Assembly: GCF_014205885.1 (NCBI RefSeq)
Contig: NZ_JACHFB010000001.1
Coordinates: 248,001-312,000, forward strand
Reading direction: 5' to 3'
DNA length: 64,000 bases
DNA from: Borreliella californiensis
GTDB lineage: Bacteria > Spirochaetota > Spirochaetia > Borreliales > Borreliaceae
Shown here: positions 46,771 through 56,414 of the stretch, piece after piece
Layout of the letters: the number at the start of each line of letters is the position of its first letter
Numbering within the stretch: the first letter of the stretch is position 1
Program-made: the position numbers and the translations under genes
Notes under the pieces: model-generated
Database searches by the model: none
What the model was told of the DNA's origin: nothing
What the model saw: only the letters and a program-made list of their open reading frames with translations

Positions 46771-48105
46771 ATGCTTGAAACTTTGGGGTCAAATTTTAGA
46801 AATTTTATAAACTATCTTTCTGGAAAATCTACAATAAATGATAAAAATATTGCAGAGGCTATTGAGATTATTAAAAATTCTTTAGTTGATGCTGATGTTA
46901 ACTTAAGAGTTATAAGGCGTTTTTTAAATTCTATAATTGAAGAATCCAAGGGAATAAAAGTTTTAAGGGGTATTGATCCAAAATCTCAGTTTATTAAAAT
47001 TGTCAATGATAATCTTGTTAAATTTTTGGGAGGTAAAAGTTATGAGCTTAGTTTATATCCTGCCAATAAACAATCTTATATTCTTATGTTGGGACTTCAA
47101 GGATCTGGTAAGACCACAACATGTGCCAAGCTTTCTTTAAAGCTTAAAAAGGAAAATAGAAAAGTACTTCTTGTAGCTGCCGATACATTTAGAGCAGCAG
47201 CTGTAGAGCAGTTAAAAATATTGGGTGGCCAAATAGGTGTTCCAGTATTTTCAATTGAAGAGGAAAAAGATCCTATTAAAATTGTTAAAGCATCTATGAA
47301 GTTTGCCGAGTCTAATTTTTTTGATTCTGTAATAGTGGATACTAGAGGGCGACTTGAGGTTGAATCTTTGTTGCTTGAAGAGATAAAAAAAATTAAGGAT
47401 ATTTTGCGACCCGCAGAAACCATTTTAGTGGTAGACTCCATGATGGGTCAAGTTGCTGTAAATATTGCTAAGGAATTTAATGAGAATGTTGAACTTACTG
47501 GTGCAATATTTTCTAAGTTTGATTCAGATACTAGGGGAGGTGCCGTATTATCGTTTAAAAGTATTTGTGCAGTTCCTATTAAATTTATTGGTGTTGGAGA
47601 GAAAATTGACGATCTTGATTCCTTTTATCCAGAAAGAATTGCTTCTAGAATTCTTGGTATGGGGGATGTTGTTAGTCTTGTAGAGAAGGTTCAAAGCGTT
47701 GTTGACAAAGAAGAGGCTATTAAGCTTGAGGAAAAAATTAATAAAGCCAGTTTTAATTTTGAAGACTATCTGAGCCAATTTAGGCGAATTAAACAGGTAG
47801 GAGGGTTTTCTAATTTTATAAGTTTTTTACCGGGTGTTTCAAAATCAATGCTAAATAACAATAATTTAAATGAAGAAAGTTTTAATAAAGAAGAAGCTAT
47901 TATTCTTTCTATGACTAAAAAAGAAAGGATAAATCCAGTGATTTTGAATAATCCCTCAAGAAAAAAAAGAATAGCCCTAGGAAGTGGAACAACTGTTTTT
48001 GATGTAAACAAGCTCATAAAAAAGTTTAGTCAAGCAACTTTGATTATGAAAAAAATGAAAAATAAAGATTTTCAAAATAAGATTGCATCCCTTTTGGGAA
48101 AATAA
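46771..48105 (+). CDS. ffh: Signal recognition particle protein Ffh
   Basis: SRP54 GTPase that delivers nascent membrane proteins to the membrane. 444 residues: N domain at about 1-100, G1 GLQGSGKTTT (108-117), the ADTFRAAAVEQL block, G3 DTRGR (190-194), SKFD (248-251) followed by SDTRGGAVLS, and an M domain with MTKKERINPVIL and RKKRIALGSGT. Canonical Ffh has DTAGR and TKxD; both motifs differ here. The tail lacks the usual Met/Gly-rich extension. 12 nt before rpsP. Confidence 0.95.
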   Translation: MLETLGSNFRNFINYLSGKSTINDKNIAEAIEIIKNSLVDADVNLRVIRRFLNSIIEESKGIKVLRGIDPKSQFIKIVNDNLVKFLGGKSYELSLYPANKQSYILMLGLQGSGKTTTCAKLSLKLKKENRKVLLVAADTFRAAAVEQLKILGGQIGVPVFSIEEEKDPIKIVKASMKFAESNFFDSVIVDTRGRLEVESLLLEEIKKIKDILRPAETILVVDSMMGQVAVNIAKEFNENVELTGAIFSKFDSDTRGGAVLSFKSICAVPIKFIGVGEKIDDLDSFYPERIASRILGMGDVVSLVEKVQSVVDKEEAIKLEEKINKASFNFEDYLSQFRRIKQVGGFSNFISFLPGVSKSMLNNNNLNEESFNKEEAIILSMTKKERINPVILNNPSRKKRIALGSGTTVFDVNKLIKKFSQATLIMKKMKNKDFQNKIASLLGK

Positions 48106-48117
48106 GGAGGAATAAAT

Positions 48118-48378
48118 TTGAGCGTTAAGATAAGATTGAAAAGAATGGGTGCTAAAAAAAGGCCTTATTATAGGATTGTAGTTATGAATTCTACGTCTCC
48201 TAGAGATGGTAGAGCAATTGAAGAGCTTGGTTACTATCATCCTGTTGAAAAGCAAAACCAAATAAAAATTAATGAAGATAGAATGAAAGATTGGATAAGC
48301 AAGGGAGCAATTTTAAGTGATACAGTGAAAATGCTTTTAAATAAAAACAACTTGAATGCTAAAAGTCAGGAGGTTTAG
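48118..48378 (+). CDS. rpsP: 30S ribosomal protein S16
   Basis: 86 residues from TTG 48118 after AAGGAGG. Family block VKIRLKRMGAKKRPYYRIVV at the N-terminus and the GYYHPVE segment. First of the conserved rpsP-KH-rimM-trmD-rplS cluster; its stop abuts the next start. Confidence 0.97.
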   Translation: MSVKIRLKRMGAKKRPYYRIVVMNSTSPRDGRAIEELGYYHPVEKQNQIKINEDRMKDWISKGAILSDTVKMLLNKNNLNAKSQEV

Positions 48379-48627
48379 ATGAAAGAGTATGGGAATGAGA
48401 TTGAACTTATAGAGTTTATAGTAAAGTCTCTTGTAGATAAAGAAGATGAAGTAAAACTAAATGTAATTGAGGGAGAAAAATCAACTATTCTGGAATTAAG
48501 GGTTTCCCAAAGCGATGTGGGCAAGATAATCGGAAGACGGGGGCGTATTGCGCGGGCTATTAGAACTTTGCTTGGAGCGTGTGCTGCTAAAACCAATAGG
48601 CGAGTGCAACTCGAAATTTTAGATTAA
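48379..48627 (+). CDS. KH-domain RNA-binding protein (KhpA-like)
   Basis: 82 residues, ATG immediately after the rpsP stop, with AGGAGG inside the rpsP 3' end. A single type II KH domain: IEFIVKSLVDKEDE then VGKIIGRRGRIARAIRTLL, containing the GxxG RNA-binding loop. KhpA proteins bind RNA with KhpB in Gram-positive bacteria; the position between rpsP and rimM is conserved in many genomes. Confidence 0.93.
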   Translation: MKEYGNEIELIEFIVKSLVDKEDEVKLNVIEGEKSTILELRVSQSDVGKIIGRRGRIARAIRTLLGACAAKTNRRVQLEILD

Positions 48628-48630
48628 TTT

Positions 48631-49131
48631 ATGTTTATTAAAGGCGTTATATTGTCGTCTTATGGAGTTGATGGGTATGCTAAGGTTAAAAGCATATCCA
48701 ATAATTTTAGTGATTTTATTAATCTAAAAAACAATAAAGTTCTTTTAAAAAAAAATAATGATTCTATTATTGAAGTTAAAGTTGTAGATGTTAGTATAAA
48801 GGGTAATTCCTTATTATTGAAGTTCGAAGGAATTGATACTCCAGAGGCAGTTAAGCCGTTGATTGGTTTTGAATTGTGGGTTGGTGATTTGCTTGCGTCG
48901 AGATTAAAAGAAGGCGAATATTATTTAGGAAAACTGATTGGCTATGCTATTGTTAATAACAATAAAAAGCTAGGAGAAGTTGTATCTTTCTTTGAATATT
49001 TAAATAGTATATTTCTTGAGGTCAAAGTGGGTATTAAATTTTTCTTTATTCCCTTTTTGAGCATTTATGTTGGAGATATAAATGCTCAAAAAAAAACAAT
49101 TGAGATTAAGGTTTTAGATCTTTTAAAATGA
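48631..49131 (+). CDS. rimM: Ribosome maturation factor RimM
   Basis: 30S assembly factor that works on the head domain with S19. 166 residues. N-terminal barrel starting FIKGVILSSYGVDGYAKVKS, the LLKFEGIDTPEAVKPLIGFELWV block, and a C-terminal PRC barrel (LIGYAIVNNNKKLGEVVSFF, FIPFLSIYVGDIN). The start lies 3 nt after the KH gene and the stop overlaps trmD by 4 nt (ATGA). Confidence 0.94.
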   Translation: MFIKGVILSSYGVDGYAKVKSISNNFSDFINLKNNKVLLKKNNDSIIEVKVVDVSIKGNSLLLKFEGIDTPEAVKPLIGFELWVGDLLASRLKEGEYYLGKLIGYAIVNNNKKLGEVVSFFEYLNSIFLEVKVGIKFFFIPFLSIYVGDINAQKKTIEIKVLDLLK

Positions 49132-49847
49132 AATTTACAGTTTTATCCCTTTTCCCAGCAATAATTAAACCATTTTTTGAAAATTCAATAATGAAAAAAG
49201 CTATTAACAAGGGAATAGTAAGTTTTGAGCTTGTTGATGTTAGAGATTTTTCAAAAGATAAACATAAAAGATGTGATGATTTGCCTTATGGAGGTGGTGC
49301 TGGGATGGTATTGAAGGCCGAACCCATTTCTTTTGCTCTTGATCATGTAGAAGCTGTTAAGAAGACAACAATATTCCTAAGTCCTTCTGGGATAAAGTAT
49401 AGCCAAGAGTTGGCGTATTCCTTGTCAAAAAAAGAAGAAATTGTTATAATTTGTGGAAGATATGAAGGAATTGATCAGCGTATTGTAGATTTGTATGTTG
49501 ATTTTGAGATTTCTATTGGAGATTATATTTTATCTTCAGGAGAGATTGCAGCTCTTGTTTTAATAGATAGTGTATACAGGTTGTTAGATGGAGTAATAAA
49601 TCCTAATTCTTTATTAGAAGAATCATTTGGTGTAAAAAGTGGATTGCTTGAATATCCTCATTATACCAGGCCTTATAATTTTAAGGGGTTGAAGGTTCCA
49701 GAAGTTCTTGTTTCAGGGCATCATGAAAATATAAAGAATTGGAGACTTGTTAAAGCTAGAGAAAAAACTAAAAAAAATAGATATGATTTATACCTTAAAT
49801 ATTTGGAGATAATAGGAGAAGATAATGGATTTGATAAGAAAAATTGA
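49128..49847 (+). CDS. trmD: tRNA (guanine-37-N1) methyltransferase TrmD
   Basis: Methylates G37 in tRNAs reading CNN codons, preventing +1 frameshifts. 239 residues. SPOUT trefoil-knot motifs: [50 protein letters not shown] and [10 protein letters not shown]. Length is standard. The rplS start lies 23 nt inside its 3' end. Confidence 0.97.
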   Translation: MKFTVLSLFPAIIKPFFENSIMKKAINKGIVSFELVDVRDFSKDKHKRCDDLPYGGGAGMVLKAEPISFALDHVEAVKKTTIFLSPSGIKYSQELAYSLSKKEEIVIICGRYEGIDQRIVDLYVDFEISIGDYILSSGEIAALVLIDSVYRLLDGVINPNSLLEESFGVKSGLLEYPHYTRPYNFKGLKVPEVLVSGHHENIKNWRLVKAREKTKKNRYDLYLKYLEIIGEDNGFDKKN

Positions 49848-50190
49848 AGCTCAAAATAAGAAAAATGAGGCTTTTGTCTTTAATGTGGGAGATACTGTGA
49901 GGGTTGCCTATAAAATTATTGAAGGTAGTAATGAAAGGTTGCAGAGTTTCGAAGGGATTGTTATTTCTTTCCAAAACAAGGGAATTGGCAAAACGTTTTT
50001 GGTTAGGAAAATTTCCTCAGGAATAGGTGTTGAAAAAATTTTCCCATTATATTCTCCTATTATAGAAAAGGTTGAAGTTTTAAGAAAAGGAAAGGTTAGA
50101 AGGGCAAAGCTTTATTATATGAGGAATAGAATTGGTAAAGCTGCTATGAAGATAAAGGAGCGTCTTAATATTAAAAAAGCTAAGCATTAA
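49825..50190 (+). CDS. rplS: 50S ribosomal protein L19
   Basis: 121 residues, ATG within the trmD end after AGGAGA. Shows [45 protein letters not shown] and the [16 protein letters not shown] tail typical of L19 at the 30S-50S interface. Last gene of the cluster; a long non-coding stretch follows. Confidence 0.97.
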   Translation: MDLIRKIEAQNKKNEAFVFNVGDTVRVAYKIIEGSNERLQSFEGIVISFQNKGIGKTFLVRKISSGIGVEKIFPLYSPIIEKVEVLRKGKVRRAKLYYMRNRIGKAAMKIKERLNIKKAKH

Positions 50191-50551
50191 GTTTTAAATT
50201 ATTTTAAATGTATTAGCAAATTAGGTCATAAGATGAATCAAATTAGATTAAGAATTATTTTTGATTGATCTTTTGTTTTGTAAATTTTTATTCAAGATTT
50301 AGTAAGGTTTTACGGTTTTAAGAAATGATTTTGGAAGCTTGATCGTGTATTTATTCTAATTAAGAACATTAAGTAACCATTCTTATTAAATTCTAATGTG
50401 AGTTTAATTGTACTTTTGTCGTTAAAAAGCTAAAGATTTGAAATTTTGATCTTTTGAAAAACTTTTAAGCCATATGAATGATTTTGTTCTTAAAATATTG
50501 TTTTTATTTTATGTAGAGTAAATATTTATTCTGTAGTTAAGGGGGTTGATT
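50191..50551 (+). other. 361-nt intergenic region without a recognised gene
   Basis: AT-rich, with no open frame of useful length, tRNA or strong hairpin that I can see. No convincing -35/-10 pair was found, though TTGTTC (50484-50489) with AT-rich sequence downstream could be a weak one. It is the longest gene-free stretch of the window and could hold a small RNA or a long leader for the next gene. Confidence 0.5.
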
Positions 50552-51091
50552 TTGAAATATACTCAAAGTAAGTTTAAGAGTAGTAATTTTCAGAAACACA
50601 ATAAACGTTTTTATGGTTTTAAGAATAAAAGATTAAATTCTGAGAGTAAAAATCAAAATGTTGCTCCGCTAAGTAGTTTTAATAATAGATCGACTGTTTT
50701 AAATGCAGATAAACAAAATGTTTTTAAAGGTAAATTTAGAAGAAAAAGTATAAAATTTAAAACAAGAATAAATCTTGATATTGCTTGCGCTATTTGTGAA
50801 AAAAAAATAAATGATATTGTTTTTAGTATGTCTTTAAAGGTTGAAAATGAAGATAAACCTGTTCATTTTGATTGTGTTGTCAATAAATTAGCCGTTGAAA
50901 ATAATCTTTCAAGGAATGAAAAATTGGTTTATAGAGGTGCTGGTAAATTTTTTATTGTGGATACATCTTCTAGAGGAGAATATTTATATTTCAAAGTTAT
51001 TAAAGAAATTGAATTTGAAAATTTAGAAGAACAGCCAATATGGCGTAAAAAAATTCTTAAAGATATTAATAGAGGATTTAGGCTTTCTTGA
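50552..51091 (+). CDS. Basic Cys-containing protein of unknown function
   Basis: 179 residues from TTG 50552, 6 nt after AAGGGGG (50539-50545). The first 80 residues are very basic and rich in Lys, Asn, Ser and Phe ([19 protein letters not shown]), probably disordered and possibly nucleic-acid binding. The C-terminal half has CAICEKK followed about 35 residues later by HFDC, a possible CxxC/HxxC zinc site, then [20 protein letters not shown]. No known family. It ends 1 nt before coaD, so it shares that transcript. Confidence 0.7.
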   Translation: MKYTQSKFKSSNFQKHNKRFYGFKNKRLNSESKNQNVAPLSSFNNRSTVLNADKQNVFKGKFRRKSIKFKTRINLDIACAICEKKINDIVFSMSLKVENEDKPVHFDCVVNKLAVENNLSRNEKLVYRGAGKFFIVDTSSRGEYLYFKVIKEIEFENLEEQPIWRKKILKDINRGFRLS

Positions 51092-51092
51092 T

Positions 51093-51584
51093 ATGAAGGT
51101 GGCAGTTTTTCCGGGATCTTTTGATCCAATTACTTGGGGCCATATTGATTTAATTAAAAGATCTTCTGCTATTTTTGATAAAGTTGTTGTTTTAGTGGCT
51201 AAAAATAAATCAAAAAAATATTTGCTAAGTGATATTGAGAGGTTTGGTCTTACAAAAGAAGTTATCTTGTCTTTAAATTTTTCAAATGTATCTGTAGATA
51301 GATATAGTGGGTTTATTGTTGATTATGCATTAATTAATTCTATTAAATTTATTGTTAGGGGAATTAGAGCTTTTAATGATTTTGATATAGAGTTTGAACG
51401 ATATCTTGTTAATAATAAGTTAAATTTTAAAATTGATACTATATTTTTACCAAGTAGTGCAGAACATTTATATGTAAGGTCGGATTTTGTAAAGGAATTA
51501 ATGAACAAAAAGGATGTTGATCTTTCTAATTTTGTTCCAGAATTGGTGTTCAATAGATTAAAATCTAAGTTTATTGACAAATGA
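51093..51584 (+). CDS. coaD: Phosphopantetheine adenylyltransferase
   Basis: Penultimate step of coenzyme A synthesis (4'-phosphopantetheine + ATP to dephospho-CoA). 163 residues. Nucleotidyltransferase motif [14 protein letters not shown] (8-21) with the TxGH signature, [15 protein letters not shown], and the C-terminal [16 protein letters not shown]. Length typical. One nt after the unknown gene. Confidence 0.97.
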   Translation: MKVAVFPGSFDPITWGHIDLIKRSSAIFDKVVVLVAKNKSKKYLLSDIERFGLTKEVILSLNFSNVSVDRYSGFIVDYALINSIKFIVRGIRAFNDFDIEFERYLVNNKLNFKIDTIFLPSSAEHLYVRSDFVKELMNKKDVDLSNFVPELVFNRLKSKFIDK

Positions 51585-51647
51585 CTTGGTTAATATATAT
51601 ATTATTAAGATAATTTAATGTAGTTTAAAAGTAGTTAGGAGAAAGTA

Positions 51648-51830
51648 ATGGCTGTTCCAAAATTTAAGCCTTCAAAATCTAGAAGTAGAACAAGGCGTAG
51701 TATAAATATGAGGAAGAAAATTCCGCAATTTCAAGAATGTTCTAATTGTGGGAATCTTGGAGTAAGACATAGGATTTGTTTAAAATGTGGACATTATAGG
51801 AATAACCAATATCTAGAAATAGGTTTGTAG
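51648..51830 (+). CDS. rpmF: 50S ribosomal protein L32
   Basis: 60 residues, ATG after [24 protein letters not shown] start and a Cys4 zinc ribbon (CSNCG...CLKCGHY) identify L32. As in many bacteria it stands next to a fatty-acid-related gene (acpP). Confidence 0.97.
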
Positions 51831-51853
51831 CTTGTAGTAAGGAAGGTGTATTC

Positions 51854-52096
51854 ATGGATAATGATGAAATTTTTAGCAAGGTTAGGTCTATTATATCTGA
51901 GCAACTTGATAAAAAGGAAGATGAAATTACTATAGATTCTAGATTTGTTGAGGATCTTAATGCAGATAGTCTAGATATTTATGAGCTTTTGTATTTGCTT
52001 GAAGAGGCCTTTGATGACAAGATTCCGGAGAACGAAGCCAATGAATTTGAGACGGTAGGCGATGTTGTTAATTTTATTAAAAAGAGAAAAGGTTGA
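51854..52096 (+). CDS. acpP: Acyl carrier protein
   Basis: 80 residues, ATG behind AAGGAGG-like AAGGAAGG. The phosphopantetheine attachment Ser lies in [11 protein letters not shown], slightly off the usual DSLDxVE context, and the helix II acidic face is present. Borrelia is known to lack de novo fatty acid synthesis, so the role of ACP here is not the standard one. Its stop overlaps the rnc ATG (TGATG). Confidence 0.94.
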
Positions 52097-52833
52097 TGAA
52101 AAAAAATTCTTCCGATTTTTGTTTGAGTAGTGAAAGAAAAGCTCAATTAAGTGAGTTTTTGGAAAATTTGAGCATTGATTTTAGTAATTTTGATTTATTA
52201 AATACAGCATTGAGCCATTCGTCGTATTCAAATGAGTTGGATCAAAAATCTAGTAATAATGAGAGATTAGAATTTTTGGGAGATTCTGTGCTTAATTTAA
52301 TTATTACAGATCATCTTTATAAAACTTATCCAAATAAAAGTGAAGGGGAGCTCAGTAAGGCTAGATCTTACATTGTTAGTGAAGATTCCTTATCTAATAT
52401 TGCTAGAGAGATTAATCTTGGTTCTTACATTTTACTTGGCAGAGGAGAGGAGAGTAATGATGGTCGAAACAAAAAAGGCATTCTTGCAGATGCCATTGAA
52501 GCTTTTGTAGGCGCTATTTATCTTGATAGTGGGTTTTCAAGATCAACAGAATTTGTGGTTGGACTTTTTGATATGTATATAAGATTGATGTTTAATAGAG
52601 GCGATTTTAAAGATTATAAGAGTTTGTTGCAAGAATATGTTCAAAAGAAATATAAAATCTCGCCAAGTTATAAGCTAGACAGGGAAATAGGTCCAGACCA
52701 CGATAAAGTTTTTTGCGTTGAACTTTATGTTGGGGAAAATTTTATATCAAACGGGAAGGGTAAATCTAAAAAAGAAGCCGAAATGAGAGCGGCTGAAGTA
52801 GCTTTAAAAGCCATGGAAAATATTAACCTTTAA
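52096..52833 (+). CDS. rnc: Ribonuclease III
   Basis: Double-strand-specific endoribonuclease processing rRNA and structured mRNAs. 245 residues from ATG 52096. RNase III signature [15 protein letters not shown], second acidic motif [15 protein letters not shown], and a C-terminal dsRNA-binding domain ([34 protein letters not shown]). Its last 30 nt overlap the converging cca gene. Confidence 0.96.
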   Translation: MKKNSSDFCLSSERKAQLSEFLENLSIDFSNFDLLNTALSHSSYSNELDQKSSNNERLEFLGDSVLNLIITDHLYKTYPNKSEGELSKARSYIVSEDSLSNIAREINLGSYILLGRGEESNDGRNKKGILADAIEAFVGAIYLDSGFSRSTEFVVGLFDMYIRLMFNRGDFKDYKSLLQEYVQKKYKISPSYKLDREIGPDHDKVFCVELYVGENFISNGKGKSKKEAEMRAAEVALKAMENINL

Positions 52834-54036
52834 GGTTTTAATTTTTTTTATTAGATAATTTTTAGTATTAAGCTTGGGATTTTCAATTACACAGCTTAGC
52901 AGTATGTTTAAAATTTTGCCTATATTTTTGTTGTCTATTTGTTCTAGATTTTGTATATCTTTTCCGTTTATTTTTAAATCTTTTAAGGAGAGAGGGTTTT
53001 TTAGCAATTTTTTTCTTTTTATGTTTTTTATTATAAATAAATATTTTTTGTTTTTTCCTTTGAGCGCTTTGTATACATCAATTATTTCTTTGTAATGCTC
53101 TCTTGTGCTCTTGCTAAGTAAATATCTAATATCACTTAATTTTTTGACATTAAAAATGTTGTTATTATCTATTATGCTTCTATAAAATAAAATTAGCCTA
53201 ATTTCTTTATTTGAAAATTTAAGTAAAGTTAATTTTTCTTTTAGTTCTTTTACAGGTTTTTTAATTGTTAATATTGTTATTGCTTTTAAATAAAATTTAT
53301 CTTTATCAAGTAGGGTAATTTTTTTTATTAATTTTGTTTTTATTTCTATATTGAAAAAATTCTTAAAAAAATTGACTTTTTTAAGATAATAAATTCCTTT
53401 TTGTATGTTTACACCTTCTAGCAATTTATGAAATTCATTTTTTATTCTTTCTTTTGAAATCATTAAAATATTTTCTTTTTTATATTTCATTGAAATTAAA
53501 GTATTTTTTTCAATGTTAAAATTAAGCGTGGATGAAAATCTTGCTGCCCTGAGTATCCTAAGGGCGTCTTCTTCAAATCTTTTATTTGGATTTCCTATGC
53601 ATCTTATTATTTTTTTATTAAGGTCTTTTTCCCCGTCATAGCAGTCTATTATATTGAAGTTGAAAATGTCCATTGCAATTGCATTAATTGTAAAATCTCT
53701 TCTTTCAAGATCTTTAATTAAATTTTTAGTGTATTCTACTTGTTTGGGGGCCCTGTTGTTTTCATATTCTTTTTCTATTCTGTATGTTGTGATTTCAAAG
53801 ATTTTTTTATTAAAAATAATGCCAATTGTGCCATGTTTTATTCCTGTTTTAATATTATTTGGAAATAATGTTATTATTTCTTCAGGAGTTGCATTTGTTG
53901 CAAAATCAAAATCGTAAGGTTGCTTATTAAGTAGTAAGTCTCTTAATGCGCCTCCAACTAAATAAAATTCGTAGTTGTTTTTTTTAAATATTTTACCAAT
54001 TTTAATTATATTTTGATTATCTTTGCCTAGATTCAT
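52804..54036 (-). CDS. cca: tRNA nucleotidyltransferase / poly(A) polymerase family protein
   Basis: Class II nucleotidyltransferase that would add or repair the tRNA 3' CCA end; none of the three tRNAs in this window encodes CCA. 410 residues. [12 protein letters not shown] (24-35), the catalytic [12 protein letters not shown] (42-53; two Asp), the [10 protein letters not shown] motif and [17 protein letters not shown] are all present. A CCA-versus-poly(A) role cannot be separated by eye. The 3' end overlaps rnc by 30 nt. Confidence 0.9.
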   Translation of the reverse strand: MNLGKDNQNIIKIGKIFKKNNYEFYLVGGALRDLLLNKQPYDFDFATNATPEEIITLFPNNIKTGIKHGTIGIIFNKKIFEITTYRIEKEYENNRAPKQVEYTKNLIKDLERRDFTINAIAMDIFNFNIIDCYDGEKDLNKKIIRCIGNPNKRFEEDALRILRAARFSSTLNFNIEKNTLISMKYKKENILMISKERIKNEFHKLLEGVNIQKGIYYLKKVNFFKNFFNIEIKTKLIKKITLLDKDKFYLKAITILTIKKPVKELKEKLTLLKFSNKEIRLILFYRSIIDNNNIFNVKKLSDIRYLLSKSTREHYKEIIDVYKALKGKNKKYLFIIKNIKRKKLLKNPLSLKDLKINGKDIQNLEQIDNKNIGKILNILLSCVIENPKLNTKNYLIKKIKTLKVNIFHGF

Positions 54037-54149
54037 ATAAAATTATATTATAGTGTAAATATTTTTTTTCTAAAATTGATTTACAATTTTAATTTATTTG
54101 AAGTATGTTGTAAGTAATGCTTTATTTTGAATGGTTTTATTGGGGTTTT

Positions 54150-55919
54150 ATGAGTAGTAATAACAATAGTGTATACAATGCTATAGGTCAACTTTCAAAA
54201 GAGACTAAAAATAGGTTGATGAATGATATAAAAAAAAGCTTGGGTTTGAATTCTTCCGATTTTGTTTTACCCAATAGTAGCAATGAGCCTTATGTTGATT
54301 CTCAGCTTGAAAAATTTCTTTTAGGGCGTTTAATGGAAGAATCATTTCTTATTAGAATGTGGTTAACTATTTTAAATTTTTTTCAGAAAGATAAAAGTAA
54401 AGAGGATATTTATAAAGCTTATGTTATAAGAAATCTGGAAAATCAAATTAATGAGATGTGCAAAAATCCAGTAATAGATTTTAAGAGAGAATGTTTGCAT
54501 GTTGGTTTTGTAGAAATGTTTTTTAATGTTTACCGATATTCAATGGAATTGAAAGAATTTTTTAAGAAATTAGAAAAAGGTGGCATTATTGTTGAGCAAA
54601 CTATTTTAGAAATTATTCAAAGTAAAGTTCTTAATTCTAAAAAAAATTTGGAAGATTTTTTAGATGAGGGCGAATATGAGCTTTTCTTGAAAAAGGAAAA
54701 AACTCAAAACGATTTAGAAGAATCTCTTAAGGTCAAGATAAATGAGTATATTAGTTCTATTCCATCTAATACTTACAAAATTGTTTCTGATATGTTTGAG
54801 TTTTATTATGTTTTTAATAGTTTGGCGTTTTTTCCCTACAAATCTTTTTTTTCATTTTTCAATGTAGATCTTTTAGATAATGCTGAAAATATTAACATTG
54901 TTGACCTTGAGGTTGGATTTGGAACTAGCTTTTCAAGTGTTAGTAAGTATTTGAATTCTTTTTTTGACATTTTGTATACATTAAAAGATATTGAGATAAA
55001 TGAAGATATTGTTAAAACCATTATATCAAATTATTTTTCAATATCTGATGATATTAGTAATTCAGAGATAATTTCAAGAGAAGATCATATATCTCGAGTA
55101 GAATACGTATTGAAAAATGTTTTATCGATTGTATCTAAGATTGTTGGCTTGTCAAGAACTTTACCCTATTTGAATATTTTTAAAGTATATTGCAAAAATC
55201 CCGTTGTGTCTCCTAAAAAATATGTACCCTTTTTTGATGTAAAAAATTTTTATGAGAACATTTTATTTTTAAATGTTATGGGTCAGGCTATTAAAAAGCA
55301 TGATAGCGCTTTAAAAGTTCTTGTGATCAAAGAAATAAAAAGTCTTGTTAGAGATCCTGGTATAGTTTTAAATTTAAAGGGCGAGATTTTTAATGAATTA
55401 AATGGTCAGTATAGTTTTAAAAAGTTATATTTTCTTAATGATTTTTTTAAAAACATATATGATGTTAGAATGATGGAAGTTTTAAGAACTATAAATAATG
55501 TCGTATTAATTAATAATCATGATTTGAGAAATATATATGTTGACATTGAAAATAATATTACTGCTTTAAAAAAAGAAATTTATAATATTTACTTTGAGAT
55601 TGATTATAAAAACGAAGAGTTTGAAAGGTATAAAAGAGAGAGTAAAATTGATGACACTTATAAGGAAAGGGTTTTGAAATGGTGCTTAAATGAATCGGCT
55701 TCTATTAATAAGGTTTCAAATAGATTTGTAGATTATTTTATTGAGCTTAAAAAGAGATGTTTGGCTCTGTTGGAAAATCATAATGTTTTTATTCGAAAAT
55801 CTTTAACTGTTTCTTACAAATCAATGGTAAATGAAAATAAAACAATTACATTAGCTGATGTTATTGGTAATCTTTTAGAAATTATAAATCAGGCACTTTT
55901 TATAATAAAAAATTTATAA
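54150..55919 (+). CDS. Large conserved protein of unknown function
   Basis: 589 residues from ATG 54150 (GGGG 54139-54142 upstream); a longer frame from ATG 54117 adds 11 residues without a ribosome site. The protein is acidic/basic mixed, helical and without signal peptide or membrane segments. Notable stretches are an N-terminal SSNNNSVYNAIGQLSKETKN and a C-terminal region with probable coiled coils (about 470-520). I recognise no domain. The small membrane-protein gene follows 5 nt later. Confidence 0.75.
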   Translation: MSSNNNSVYNAIGQLSKETKNRLMNDIKKSLGLNSSDFVLPNSSNEPYVDSQLEKFLLGRLMEESFLIRMWLTILNFFQKDKSKEDIYKAYVIRNLENQINEMCKNPVIDFKRECLHVGFVEMFFNVYRYSMELKEFFKKLEKGGIIVEQTILEIIQSKVLNSKKNLEDFLDEGEYELFLKKEKTQNDLEESLKVKINEYISSIPSNTYKIVSDMFEFYYVFNSLAFFPYKSFFSFFNVDLLDNAENINIVDLEVGFGTSFSSVSKYLNSFFDILYTLKDIEINEDIVKTIISNYFSISDDISNSEIISREDHISRVEYVLKNVLSIVSKIVGLSRTLPYLNIFKVYCKNPVVSPKKYVPFFDVKNFYENILFLNVMGQAIKKHDSALKVLVIKEIKSLVRDPGIVLNLKGEIFNELNGQYSFKKLYFLNDFFKNIYDVRMMEVLRTINNVVLINNHDLRNIYVDIENNITALKKEIYNIYFEIDYKNEEFERYKRESKIDDTYKERVLKWCLNESASINKVSNRFVDYFIELKKRCLALLENHNVFIRKSLTVSYKSMVNENKTITLADVIGNLLEIINQALFIIKNL

Positions 55920-55924
55920 ATTTT

Positions 55925-56248
55925 ATGAAAATTTTTAATGTAAAAAATCTAAGACGTTTTTCAAATTTTATTAGAATCTTGGTTATTGTGTTGTTTTTAA
56001 ATTCTTTATTGAGTTTATTTGTATTTTTGGCTGGTTCTTACAATATTTTTGTTTACAATTTTCAGAAATTTTATCTTGATTTTGCTATTATTTTAAGCTC
56101 TGTTTCTTTTGGTCTTGAATCTACTAGGTTGATATTTTTTTATTTATTGAGAAATAAAAGAATTAATTACTATTTAATTTTAATTTTTAGTTTTGTGATT
56201 TTTTTTTGTGCTCTTGTTTTTAAAATCTTTCTTTCTGGTAACAAATAG
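55925..56248 (+). CDS. Small membrane protein of unknown function
   Basis: 107 residues with three probable transmembrane helices (about 15-40, 52-75 and 82-103). N-terminal MKIFNVKNLRRF is basic, which favours a cytoplasmic N-terminus. No ribosome site of note precedes the ATG, so it probably relies on translation from the preceding gene. No family recognised. Confidence 0.7.
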   Translation: MKIFNVKNLRRFSNFIRILVIVLFLNSLLSLFVFLAGSYNIFVYNFQKFYLDFAIILSSVSFGLESTRLIFFYLLRNKRINYYLILIFSFVIFFCALVFKIFLSGNK

Positions 56249-56288
56249 ATTAATAGGAATATTGTATTAATTATTTATCATTATTCTA

Positions 56289-56315
56289 TTGACTAATGAA
56301 TTTTATTTTTATAAA
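56289..56315 (+). promoter_or_regulatory. Candidate promoter for tRNA-Thr/tRNA-Tyr
   Basis: TTGACT (56289-56294) and TATAAA (56310-56315) with a short 15-bp spacer; an alternative -10 TAAACT (56312-56317) gives 17 bp. It lies 22 nt before the tRNA-Thr 5' end. Confidence 0.5.
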
Positions 56316-56336
56316 CTAACTATTAGTTTTTTATTT

Positions 56337-56410
56337 GCCGACTTAGCTCAGCTGGCCAGAGCAGCGGTCTTGTAAACCGCAGGTCGTCGGTTCGACTCCG
56401 ACAGTCGGCT
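56337..56410 (+). tRNA. tRNA-Thr (anticodon UGU)
   Basis: Acceptor GCCGACU pairs fully with AGUCGGC; anticodon stem GCGGU/ACCGC with loop CUUGUAA; T-loop UUCGACU; discriminator U, which fits Thr. CCA not encoded. Four nt before tRNA-Tyr. Confidence 0.97.
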
Positions 56411-56414
56411 TTTA

